A stretch of 5,996 bases of DNA from an uncultured Clostridia bacterium. Its GTDB lineage: Bacteria; Bacillota; Clostridia; Oscillospirales; Ruminococcaceae. The stretch covers positions 1 to 5,996 of the forward strand of contig CAMWVF010000077.1 of assembly GCA_947177545.1 (NCBI GenBank), written 5' to 3'. Every line of letters begins with the position of its first letter. Position 1 is the stretch's first letter. Below, one piece after another: positions 1-5,341 of this stretch. The position numbers and the translations under genes are program-made. Under the pieces are notes generated by a model that was not told where the DNA came from, searched no databases, and saw only the letters and a program-made list of their open reading frames with translations.

Positions 1-82
1 CCGCCGAAGCGGAGACGCTAAGTATCATGCTTACGGCAAATACCGCAGCCAGAACAGCCGCGAAATGTCTTAAAAGCTTCAT
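1..82 (-). CDS. Secreted or surface protein, N-terminal fragment (signal peptide only)
   Basis: Reading leftward from ATG at 82-80, the frame gives MKLLRHFAAVLAAVFAVSMI and then LSVSASA, open to the window edge. This is a classic Sec signal peptide: a K/R-bearing n-region, a hydrophobic core of about 16 residues, and an SASA-type cleavage region near residues 24-27. The mature protein lies outside the window, so its function cannot be read. A GAGG element at 99-96 lies 13 nt before the ATG, which is longer than ideal, but no better start is visible. The gene is transcribed in the same direction as the membrane protein at 475-1302, but a strong terminator separates them, so it probably has its own promoter in the 83-305 gap. 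Confidence 0.7.
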   Translation of the reverse strand, partial: MKLLRHFAAVLAAVFAVSMILSVSASA

Positions 83-276
83 ATATGTTATTATGCCTCA
101 AAAATATTTATAGCAATACATAAAAATATTAAAACAGTCGAAGCTTATACTATAAAAAGCGTTGAAGTTGAAGAAGCTGCAAATAACAACTCTTGCTTTT
201 TAAAACCGAACTGTTAAATTAATTTTGTGTTTTGCTCTAAAGGCATACTCCTTTCCCAAAAAAGTTTTATGATATT

Positions 277-305
277 ATTATAACAAATTTTCCCGCAAAA
301 GGGAA
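277..305 (-). promoter_or_regulatory. Possible extended -10 promoter for the secreted-protein gene
   Basis: On the minus strand, TGT followed by a perfect TATAAT (282-277) forms an extended -10 element. The hexamer 17 bp upstream, TTCCCT at 305-300, is a poor -35, so recognition would depend on the TGn motif. Transcription would begin near 270, about 190 nt before the ATG at 82. The sequence is AT-rich and a chance match is possible. Confidence 0.35.
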
Positions 306-315
306 TAGTTTTTTG

Positions 316-350
316 AAAAAAATAAGCGGGAAAATCAAATTTTCCCGCTT
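316..350 (-). terminator. Rho-independent terminator of the YhfC-like gene
   Basis: There is a perfect 12-bp inverted repeat (324-335 with 339-350), AAGCGGGAAAAT against ATTTTCCCGCTT, closed by a three-base loop. On the minus strand it is followed after one base by seven consecutive T (322-316). On the plus strand the bases after the stem are not T-rich, so it works leftward. It lies about 125 bp beyond the stop codon at 477-475, giving the membrane-protein mRNA a long 3' tail. Confidence 0.85.
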
Positions 351-474
351 TGCCACAGTTATTATTACAGCAATTCCACTTTGAAAATGTAAACAAAATA
401 CCTCGTCAAGATCCATATATGCAAGATTTCGGTTCGGCTTCTGTACATTTTCTCCGTGGAGTGTCTGTAAAATA

Positions 475-1302
475 CTATTCCTCGTTTTTAGCGTTTTCAA
501 CCGAATTTAAGAACGGGTCGATAACTGCCGCCTTTTCGGGAGGAGTGACCTGCTCTTTCATTCTTACCGCAAATATAAGGGCGGCTATGCCTATTGCCGC
601 TGTAACTATTATTGCCGCAAAGACATTGGGTATGGCGCTTCCTATGCCGTAAAGGACAAAAGTACCCATTGCGGCACAGATACCGAGGAAAGCCTTGCCT
701 GTGCATACGAACCGCATTATAAATACTGCTGCCGCTGCCATAGCCGCTGCAAAAAATACGCCGATAAGTATTTGCTGAACAATGGTAATTACCGTCATTT
801 CTGTATAGGCAGCTTTGAGCATATTAACGGTCTCCTTGTCGAAAACTCCCATTTTGACAAATTGGGCATACTGGACGTCAAACGCGCCGCTGTTTATGTT
901 GCCGAATGTAATGTACACACTGACAAAGCTTATTGCAAGAGTTACCGCATAGCTTACGGCGAAGCCGAGACCGCAGGAAAGCGCGGCGTTAAAGGTACGT
1001 GTCTTCATGCAGGACTTTACACACACGCCCATTGCCAGCGCGAAAACAACTCCATTTATTAACGATGAGATTATTCCGTATGCTGCGGAGCCTTCCATGA
1101 CCATATCGGGAGCGGCTAAGCCCAAAATGACTGCGGCGATACCCGTAACGAGTATTGCGATTATGTACGCCAAAACTCCTGCCCAGAAGCTGGAGGCTTT
1201 TATTTTGCCCATTGCCATAAGGGCAATTCCGCCGATGATCGGGATAAGTCCCGTTATTACTATGCCTATGAGAGTGGTTGCTATTACGCTTTGTGTTATC
1301 AC
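475..1302 (-). CDS. Polytopic membrane protein, probable YhfC-family metalloprotease homologue lacking catalytic residues
   Basis: The protein has 275 residues, starting at GTG (1302-1300) with AAAGGGGA about 8 nt upstream. The sequence is overwhelmingly hydrophobic, with about seven membrane spans and a short charged C-terminal tail (from about MKEQ onward). The order of segments resembles the YhfC putative intramembrane metalloprotease family: an N-terminal span, K-x-K-A-S then a second span at about 33-62, a cytoplasmic K/R-rich bend at 95-103, and then GLGFAVSYAV at 111-120. In YhfC relatives, as I remember them, this last segment reads GlGHGGiEa, an HxxxE metal site. Here the matching positions are F114 and Y118, and later ligand-type His, Glu and Asp residues are also missing. 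If the family call is right, this is a pseudoenzyme with a binding or chaperone-like role. Otherwise it is an unassigned membrane protein. It is monocistronic, with its own promoter and terminator. Confidence 0.6.
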   Translation of the reverse strand: MITQSVIATTLIGIVITGLIPIIGGIALMAMGKIKASSFWAGVLAYIIAILVTGIAAVILGLAAPDMVMEGSAAYGIISSLINGVVFALAMGVCVKSCMKTRTFNAALSCGLGFAVSYAVTLAISFVSVYITFGNINSGAFDVQYAQFVKMGVFDKETVNMLKAAYTEMTVITIVQQILIGVFFAAAMAAAAVFIMRFVCTGKAFLGICAAMGTFVLYGIGSAIPNVFAAIIVTAAIGIAALIFAVRMKEQVTPPEKAAVIDPFLNSVENAKNEE

Positions 1303-1324
1303 AAAAGATTTCCCCTTTCTATTT

Positions 1325-1340
1325 ATTGTACTAAGACAAT
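1325..1340. promoter_or_regulatory. Small inverted repeat downstream of the membrane-protein promoter, possible operator
   Basis: ATTGT (1325-1329) and ACAAT (1336-1340) form a five-base inverted repeat with a six-base spacer. It lies in the initial transcribed region of the minus-strand promoter, between its -10 box (1357-1352) and the ribosome-binding site. An adjacent direct repeat, GTTAC-A-GTTAC, runs from 1341 to 1351. The position would suit a roadblock repressor. The repeat is short enough to occur by chance, and no regulator gene is adjacent. Confidence 0.25.
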
Positions 1341-1351
1341 GTTACAGTTAC

Positions 1352-1380
1352 ATAATACCATATTATAATTTATTTGTCAA
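1352..1380 (-). promoter_or_regulatory. Sigma-A promoter of the YhfC-like membrane-protein gene
   Basis: On the minus strand, a perfect TTGACA (1380-1375) is followed by exactly 17 bp and TATTAT (1357-1352), one mismatch from consensus. Transcription would start near 1345, giving a leader of about 43 nt before the GTG start at 1302. It is one of the strongest promoter matches in the window. Confidence 0.8.
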
Positions 1381-1387
1381 GTACCTA

Positions 1388-1416
1388 TTGCAAAAAATAT
1401 TATTTAAGGTTATAAT
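1388..1416 (+). promoter_or_regulatory. Sigma-A promoter driving the structured RNA and possibly the sigma operon
   Basis: TTGCAA (1388-1393), a 17-bp spacer, and a perfect TATAAT (1411-1416) predict transcription from about 1422-1424. That falls exactly at the 5' base of the structured RNA. The -35 box is 7 bp from the divergent -35 box at 1375-1380, so the two promoters are back to back and could compete or share a regulator. Confidence 0.75.
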
Positions 1417-1422
1417 ATATAT

Positions 1423-1680
1423 TGGCGTTGGCGGGAACGTCCCGCGGCAGCCTGCAAACGCAGTGCCGGTAAAATGTCCACCTGAGGTTTGATACAGGGT
1501 TTCGTTTGTTTTGCGCACCCTCCAAGGGGTGAATTATCATTGTAGGACGGAGACTTAGTCAGGTAGCAATACAGAAGTAGTGCTACTCATGGGGACACTT
1601 TACTATTATTGACATAGTGCGCCTAAAAGGGTAAAGGCTCAGCCTTTGCTCCGCACTGTGGAAATGTTCCGCAAAACCGC
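1423..1680 (+). ncRNA. Candidate multi-branched structured non-coding RNA, family not recognised
   Basis: No credible coding frame crosses this stretch, but compatible helices fill it. P1 is GCGG-g-AACGT (1431-1440) with ATGTTCCGC (1664-1672), closing the ends with one bulged G. P2 is a hairpin at 1446-1467 (GGCA/TGCC, then CTGC/GCAG, loop AAAC). P3 is a long-range helix, 1469-1479 with 1593-1603: GTAAA, one A-C mismatch, then TGTCC with GGACA. P4 is ACCTGA (1480-1485) with TCAGGT (1559-1564). Inside P4 are TGATA/TATCA (1490-1494 with 1535-1539) and a hairpin CACCCT-CCAA-GGGGTG (1516-1531). P5 is a hairpin at 1563-1586 with six pairs, an A-G mismatch, three pairs and an AGAA loop; it shares two bases with P4. 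P6 is nine pairs, 1613-1621 with 1652-1660, capped by eight more at 1631-1638 with 1642-1649. A strong promoter begins just upstream. No T-tract terminator follows, so the RNA may be processed or may be a leader for the sigma gene. It does not match the riboswitch, RNase P, tmRNA or SRP cores I know. Confidence 0.6.
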
Positions 1681-1844
1681 ATATATAAATTTATTAATAA
1701 AATATTTACAGAAAGTTTTTAAGTAAAATGAAAAATTTCGAGCTTCTGAATTGTATTTATTGTAGAGAATATCAATATTTCGGTTTTCTGAAAATACTGT
1801 TATTTGCCAAAATGCGGTATGAGAAAGCCACTGGGGGAAATAAA

Positions 1845-1976
1845 ATGTATTCCGAAAATACCAACGGTTTCGGGACCGAGGGTCATACTGCGGCTGAAAC
1901 AACTTCCTTCGGAGAAAAACCGCCCCAAAGCGGCGATTCCCCTCAAAGAGGAGATCCTCCTAAAATAGGAGGGACT
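1845..1976 (+). other. Possible 44-codon N-terminal extension of the sigma factor (alternative upstream start)
   Basis: An ATG at 1845 is in frame with the sigma gene, with no stop between, and has GGGGGA ending 7 nt before it. Starting here would give a 210-residue protein whose first 44 residues are low complexity and probably disordered. They end in three proline-containing six-residue units (PPQSGD, SPQRGD, PPKIGG) encoded by the tandem hairpin repeats. The frame is also open back to an ATG at 1728, but that start has no convincing ribosome-binding site. Sigma factors of this family usually begin directly at region 2, which favours 1977. Two isoforms from one message remain possible. Confidence 0.35.
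1920..1973 (+). repeat. Three tandem 18-bp self-complementary repeats burying the sigma-factor ribosome-binding site
   Basis: The units are 1920-1937, 1938-1955 and 1956-1973. Each carries a pyrimidine-rich arm, an A-rich loop and a complementary purine-rich arm: CCGC/GCGG (1920-1923 with 1930-1933), CCTC/GAGG (1941-1944 with 1948-1951), and CCTCCT/AGGAGG (1956-1961 with 1967-1972, loop AAAAT). The last right arm is the Shine-Dalgarno sequence, ending 4 nt before the ATG at 1977. A competing helix is available: AGGAG (1949-1953) with CTCCT (1957-1961), loop ATC. It would release the AGGAGG. The arms differ between units while staying complementary. Confidence 0.65.
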
Positions 1977-2477
1977 ATGTCACAGGAATATATCAGGTAC
2001 GTCCTTGATACATACTCGCATACGCTTATCAAGCTTAGCTACACCTATGTGCGTAACGTCTGCGACGCGGAGGATATCGCCCAGGATGTGTTCGTTGCCC
2101 TGCTCAAACGGGGAAAGCCCTTTGAAAGTACCGAGCATGAAAAGGCGTGGCTTTTGCGTACAGTCATCAACAAAAGCAAGAACCACCTGCGGTCGGGCTG
2201 GATAAAGCGTACCGTATCGCTGAATGACAATGCTGACTCTGAAGCAGACAACTCTATGGACGAAAAAACACAGGTAATGGAAGCGGTACTGTCACTGCCC
2301 GAAAAGTACAGGACAGTTATCCACCTGTTCTATTACAACGGCTACTCGATAAATGAAATCGCCGAGATAGTGGGCAAAAAGCCTGCAACCGTCGGCACTC
2401 TACTTGCAAGAGGAAGAGAATTACTGAAAAAAATGATGATAGGAGGTTTTGATGAAGATGAGCAAGTCGATACATGA
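1977..2477 (+). CDS. ECF-type RNA polymerase sigma factor (sigma-70 family, group 4)
   Basis: The 166-residue product directs RNA polymerase to promoters of a stress or envelope regulon. Region 2 spans about residues 5-73 and includes YTYVRNVCDAEDIAQDVFV (core binding and -10 recognition) and EKAWLLRTVINKSKNHLRS. A variable linker covers about 74-99. Region 4 covers about 100-153, with LSLPEKYRTVIHLFYYNGYS followed by the helix-turn-helix INEIAEIVGKKPATVGTLLARGRELL that reads the -35 element. There is no region 1 or 3, and the length fits the family. I chose ATG 1977 because region 2 begins at once and AGGAGG (1967-1972) precedes it; ATG 1845 is the alternative (210 residues). The 3' end overlaps the anti-sigma gene by 26 nt, implying translational coupling. 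Its activity is probably held at the membrane by that partner, and its translation may be gated by the hairpins at 1920-1973. Confidence 0.92.
   Translation: MSQEYIRYVLDTYSHTLIKLSYTYVRNVCDAEDIAQDVFVALLKRGKPFESTEHEKAWLLRTVINKSKNHLRSGWIKRTVSLNDNADSEADNSMDEKTQVMEAVLSLPEKYRTVIHLFYYNGYSINEIAEIVGKKPATVGTLLARGRELLKKMMIGGFDEDEQVDT
2441..2446 (+). promoter_or_regulatory. Ribosome-binding site of the anti-sigma-like gene, inside the sigma-factor coding region
   Basis: A consensus AGGAGG lies within the last codons of the sigma gene. It is 5 nt before ATG 2452, 2 nt before the in-frame TTG 2449 and 11 nt before ATG 2458, so 2452 is the best start. Its position means ribosomes finishing the sigma factor pass over it, which favours balanced synthesis of the two proteins. 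Confidence 0.85.
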
Positions 2478-3597
2478 TTACAAGGAAGCTATGGACAACA
2501 TCAAAATTTCCGAAAGCTTTTATAAACGGACGGAAGTCCTGCTAACAGAAATGCCCGAGGTGAAGATAGAAAAGCGTCCCGTGATAAGCGGCAGAAGGGT
2601 GTCTGCGGTAATTATGTCCGCGGCTGCCTGCGTTATCTGTCTTTTCGGCGTAAAGCTTGCTATTGACGGCAGACAGGCGGACATTGTTACCGAGACTGTT
2701 TCAGATGGGTATATTACCGAGACGGGCAAGGCGGCGGACGAGCTTATTGACGAGCTTTCCGAGTACGAAGAGGATATGATCGCCGATGATTTTGAGGAAG
2801 ACGTCCTTGACGATGAAGAACAGGCAACTCCCGACAGCGTTGAACCTATTGCTGCCAACCCTGCAACAAGTCCCGAATCTTATGCGGTTTCAACTGAGGC
2901 TCCCGCGAAAACGACTTCCGAGGAAAAAACAACAGCGGCAGCAACAACGTCCCAAGCAACGGTTACTACTGAAAAGCGTGTTGTACAGGGCATTGACCCG
3001 AACACGCCCTCCGAACCGAATGATATGGACGGCGGCGATGAACCCACTGTTGCAATGCCAAACCCCGCAGCTTCAAGCGGCGTTGGTTCCGACAGCGAAG
3101 AAGTTGACACGGAGGATGACGCGCCTGCCGATGAAGATACGGATAACGACGAGGCTGCTCCGGTGGAGAATGAAAGCACACAGCTTTTCAGCGAGCTGAG
3201 TATAAACAACACCACTGTTGACATTACCCCGTATTTCAATATGGGGGACATCAAATCGGGCGAGGGTACTCTGAAAAAAAGCGGCACGGAATTCAAGCCC
3301 GTACTTGATCTTATTGCAGGCATGGAATCTTCTGCAACAAAGATAGGAAACAGCTCCTTTACATCGCTGTTTTCCATTAGAATATACGATGAGAACATCG
3401 ACCTTGAATTTTACAGTATTTATCTGACGAACCACGAATCTATAGTTATAACAAGGCACAGTCCCGACGGAAGTCAGACGCGAGAGACCTACGCTTTGAG
3501 GAGAGAGTATTACGAGTCCATAAGATATCAGCTTTTCCTGCTGTTCGGCTCGGAGAGCGATTATGAGCTGTTTACAAATCTTATCGGCGGAAAATAA
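2452..3597 (+). CDS. One-pass membrane anti-sigma-like protein with long acidic extracytoplasmic linker
   Basis: The product has 381 residues. Residues 1-46 are a cytoplasmic segment whose DYKEAMDNIKISESFYKRTE run is typical of short, zinc-free anti-sigma domains in Clostridia. No H-x3-C-x2-C zinc motif is present. Residues about 50-71 (VSAVIMSAAACVICLFGVKL) form one membrane span after the positive RR at 48-49, predicting N-inside topology. Residues about 72-241 are a low-complexity linker very rich in Asp, Glu, Thr, Ser, Pro and Ala. Residues about 242-381 look globular (from STQLFSELS to the end) and match no domain I recognise. The role is inferred from architecture and from the overlap with the sigma gene: to hold the sigma factor at the membrane and release it when the outer domain senses a signal. 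The 170-residue acidic linker could cross the wall or serve as a protease-sensitive stalk. The anti-sigma assignment is moderately secure; the ligand is unknown. Confidence 0.75.
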   Translation: MKMSKSIHDYKEAMDNIKISESFYKRTEVLLTEMPEVKIEKRPVISGRRVSAVIMSAAACVICLFGVKLAIDGRQADIVTETVSDGYITETGKAADELIDELSEYEEDMIADDFEEDVLDDEEQATPDSVEPIAANPATSPESYAVSTEAPAKTTSEEKTTAAATTSQATVTTEKRVVQGIDPNTPSEPNDMDGGDEPTVAMPNPAASSGVGSDSEEVDTEDDAPADEDTDNDEAAPVENESTQLFSELSINNTTVDITPYFNMGDIKSGEGTLKKSGTEFKPVLDLIAGMESSATKIGNSSFTSLFSIRIYDENIDLEFYSIYLTNHESIVITRHSPDGSQTRETYALRREYYESIRYQLFLLFGSESDYELFTNLIGGK

Positions 3598-3617
3598 AAA
3601 TTATTGATCAGGTTTAG

Positions 3618-3635
3618 ATGCTGTCCCCACAGCGT
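3618..3635 (+). other. Small stem-loop after the anti-sigma-like gene
   Basis: ATGCTGT (3618-3624) pairs with ACAGCGT (3629-3635) around a CCCC loop, seven pairs including one wobble. It lies about 20 bp after the stop codon and is followed by mixed A/T rather than a T-run. It is a weak terminator or a 3' protective hairpin ahead of the main terminator at 3659-3701. Confidence 0.3.
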
Positions 3636-3658
3636 TTAAATAAACTTTTCCAAAACAA

Positions 3659-3701
3659 GAGCGCACTTAGTTCCCCCAGCTAAGTGCGCTCGATTTTTAT
3701 T
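3659..3701. terminator. Bidirectional rho-independent terminator between convergent operons
   Basis: A perfect 12-bp stem, GAGCGCACTTAG (3659-3670) with CTAAGTGCGCTC (3680-3691), has a nine-base loop. On the plus strand it is followed by GATTTTTATT, a good T-tract ending the sigma/anti-sigma operon. On the minus strand it is followed by TTGTTTT, serving the response-regulator gene, whose stop codon at 3699-3697 lies only 5 bp from the stem. The plus-strand T-tract therefore reaches into the end of the convergent gene. Confidence 0.92.
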
Positions 3702-5232
3702 CTTCATCTGCGGCGGCTTCCCCGCCGTTTTCCTTCCGCTTGTAATTAAGGGGACTTATTCCCACATACTTTTTGAATTTGTTGTGGAAATAATTTATAT
3801 TGGTGTAACCGACCATTTCGGCGACCTCGTACACCTTGTACTTGTCGGAGGCAAGGAGACGTTTTGCTTCGGTAATTCTTATGCTGTCAAGATAGTTGTT
3901 GAAATTTTCCCCCGTATACTGGTGAAAGACCTTGCCAAGGTACGCCCTGTTATAACCGAATATTGTGGCAAGCTGTTCAAGCCGAAGCTCGCTGCTGTAA
4001 TTGGACTGTATATACTGCACAACCCGCTCCATTGTGCTTTTTGTGGTACGTCCGAAATAGGTGCAAGACAGGTCGGTAAAGGTCTTTTTCATAAGCTCGA
4101 TTATATCGAAAAGACTGGCTTTCTCACCTATCTTTGCGATAAATTCATCATTTAAAAAGTTCTCGGTTTTCTTTTCGCCCACGCTTTTTATAAGCCGTGA
4201 TTTTATCTCCATGACTGCGGTTATGCAGTTCACCTTTATTCTTTCGGCAGAGTACGCCCCGCTGCACATTGACATCTGAAAACGCTCCAGCACGGCGGCA
4301 AGCTTGTCTATATCGTTTATTTCAATGTATGCGTAAATATTGTTTACAAGCTCTTCGGTCTCGTCTGTGCTGCCGCTTTCTCCGCTTACCGTTTCGGAGG
4401 TCACAACGCCGCAGTGGAGATACTGGAAACGGTTCTTCAAAAGCTCGTCAGCCTCGGTGTAGGAACGCTTTATATCGGTGAGCTTAGAAACGGCGGAGCC
4501 TACGGTTATAAACATTTTGCCCACATACTCCTCATTAAGCACGGTTAGGAATTTCAGCAGCTTGTCCTTTTCCCAGCCTTTGAAAAGCGCGACGGTTATG
4601 CCGCTGAATTCGGGAGTGATAACGTCCGCGCCGCCCTCTGTTTCAAGCCGCTTTTTAACGGAACCCAGCAAGTAATTTTTTTCCTCCGCGGACATTTTTT
4701 CCGACGTATTTATAATTACCGCATTGTAGCAGCTATAGTTGTACCCCGACATATCGCTTTGGGCAAGGACGCTGTCCTCCCCTAAAAGCAGGGCGCGCAA
4801 AAGCTGCTCGTTCATATACTCGCTGCCCTTTTGCAATGTAACCTCGTTGATACGCTCCCCCTCGATTTCTTTGGCAAGGTCTTTCAGGGACTCTATAAGC
4901 TCGTCCTCGTCCACGGGCTTCAAAATAAACTTCTTTACTCCAAGGGACATTGCGGACTTTGCGTAGGTGAAGTCCGAGTACCCCGAAAGGATAAGACACT
5001 TTCCCCTGAAGCCCCGCTTAAAGGCTTCTTCAAGCATTTCTATTCCCGTCATGCCGGGCATTTTAACGTCAGCCACAACTATATCGGGAACGAGGGACAA
5101 TATCTTTGCAAGACCGTCGTCGCCGTCCTCTCCCTCGCCTACTACCGTAAGACCAAGCTCCTCCCACGGTATCATCATCTTTACGCCCTGACGAACGTTA
5201 GGCTCGTCGTCAACAAGCAGGACTTTTATCAT
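3697..5232 (-). CDS. Response regulator with receiver and C-terminal AraC-type DNA-binding domain (YesN-like)
   Basis: The 511-residue product starts at ATG 5232-5230 with AGGAGG (5245-5240) 7 nt upstream. The receiver domain covers residues 1-120 with the full active site: D8, D9, phospho-acceptor D55 (in VVADVKMPG), S83 and K105 followed by P106. Residues about 125-400 are the long middle region usual in YesN-type regulators, with no catalytic motif that I can see. Residues about 401-500 are an AraC/XylS domain with two helix-turn-helix units, the first around LRLEQLATIFGYNRAYLGKVF (417-437) and the second around KVYEVAEMVGYTNINYFHNKFKK (66-88 of that domain), ending in the signature GISPLNYKR. 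A short acidic tail closes the protein. The upstream neighbour is its likely cognate kinase. In Clostridia such pairs often switch on sugar transporters or glycan-use genes, but no target gene is in view. Confidence 0.93.
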   Translation of the reverse strand: MIKVLLVDDEPNVRQGVKMMIPWEELGLTVVGEGEDGDDGLAKILSLVPDIVVADVKMPGMTGIEMLEEAFKRGFRGKCLILSGYSDFTYAKSAMSLGVKKFILKPVDEDELIESLKDLAKEIEGERINEVTLQKGSEYMNEQLLRALLLGEDSVLAQSDMSGYNYSCYNAVIINTSEKMSAEEKNYLLGSVKKRLETEGGADVITPEFSGITVALFKGWEKDKLLKFLTVLNEEYVGKMFITVGSAVSKLTDIKRSYTEADELLKNRFQYLHCGVVTSETVSGESGSTDETEELVNNIYAYIEINDIDKLAAVLERFQMSMCSGAYSAERIKVNCITAVMEIKSRLIKSVGEKKTENFLNDEFIAKIGEKASLFDIIELMKKTFTDLSCTYFGRTTKSTMERVVQYIQSNYSSELRLEQLATIFGYNRAYLGKVFHQYTGENFNNYLDSIRITEAKRLLASDKYKVYEVAEMVGYTNINYFHNKFKKYVGISPLNYKRKENGGEAAADEE

Positions 5233-5341
5233 CGGTAACCCTCCTATTCACAATTTATATTGATTGATAAATACGGTTTTATTTTTTTCACGCCCCTTGC
5301 CCGAAAGCATGGTACAGTAAATGTATAATGAATGTATTTAA

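Larger units (their letters stand above)
83..474. other. Intergenic gap: 5' leader of the secreted-protein gene and 3' region of the membrane-protein gene
   Basis: This 392-base stretch has no convincing gene. Open frames crossing it lack a usable ribosome-binding site or overlap the neighbouring genes. It contains the minus-strand terminator at 316-350, a possible minus-strand promoter at 277-305, and a weak imperfect stem at 153-202. That stem is eight pairs of TAAAAAGC with GCTTTTTA, continued by GTTG/CAAC after a four-base bulge. If the 277-305 promoter is real, the exported-protein mRNA has an untranslated leader of about 190 nt. The remaining bases are plain AT-rich sequence. Confidence 0.6.

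Noticed and set aside
214..246. Ten-codon leader peptide (MPLEQNTKLI) before the secreted-protein gene
   Set aside because: AAAGGAG is only 1 nt from its ATG, too close for normal initiation, and the peptide shows no run of regulatory codons.
267..500. 77-codon minus-strand open frame over the terminator
   Set aside because: It starts inside the membrane-protein gene in another frame, runs through the terminator stem, and has no plausible ribosome-binding site.
1007..1492. 161-codon plus-strand open frame across the promoter region
   Set aside because: It is antisense to the membrane-protein gene for most of its length, then crosses both promoters and the structured RNA. It has no ribosome-binding site, and its composition is that of a shadow frame.
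1609..1637. TTGACA at 1609-1614 as a separate sigma-operon promoter
   Set aside because: The hexamer 17 bp downstream is TAAAGG and neighbouring spacings are no better. The bases are also used by the nine-pair 3' hairpin of the RNA.
1617..1656. Group II intron start (GTGCG) at 1617
   Set aside because: The GTGCG is one arm of a local nine-pair hairpin. No domain V, no reverse transcriptase and no matching 3' boundary are present.
1423..1680. 6S RNA, tmRNA, RNase P, SRP RNA or a common riboswitch
   Set aside because: I could not find the long rod with a central bubble of 6S, a tag-peptide frame, RNase P or SRP core motifs, or the aptamer cores of riboswitches I know. A divergent 6S or another large Rfam class cannot be excluded without a covariance-model search.
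1895..1900. TGAAAC as an ECF-type -35 box for autoregulation of the sigma gene
   Set aside because: No CGTC- or CGTA-like -10 element lies at the needed 16-17 bp spacing, and it is downstream of the ATG at 1845.
2880..3398. 172-codon minus-strand open frame inside the anti-sigma-like gene
   Set aside because: It is a Ser/Val/Ala-rich mirror of the acidic Thr/Glu linker, with no ribosome-binding site. The plus frame has a consensus site, a membrane span and an overlap with the sigma gene.
5324..5329. Plus-strand TATAAT between kinase and regulator genes
   Set aside because: The nearest TTG-containing -35 (TTGCCC at 5297-5302) is 21 bp away. It would point antisense into the kinase gene and has no TGn extension.
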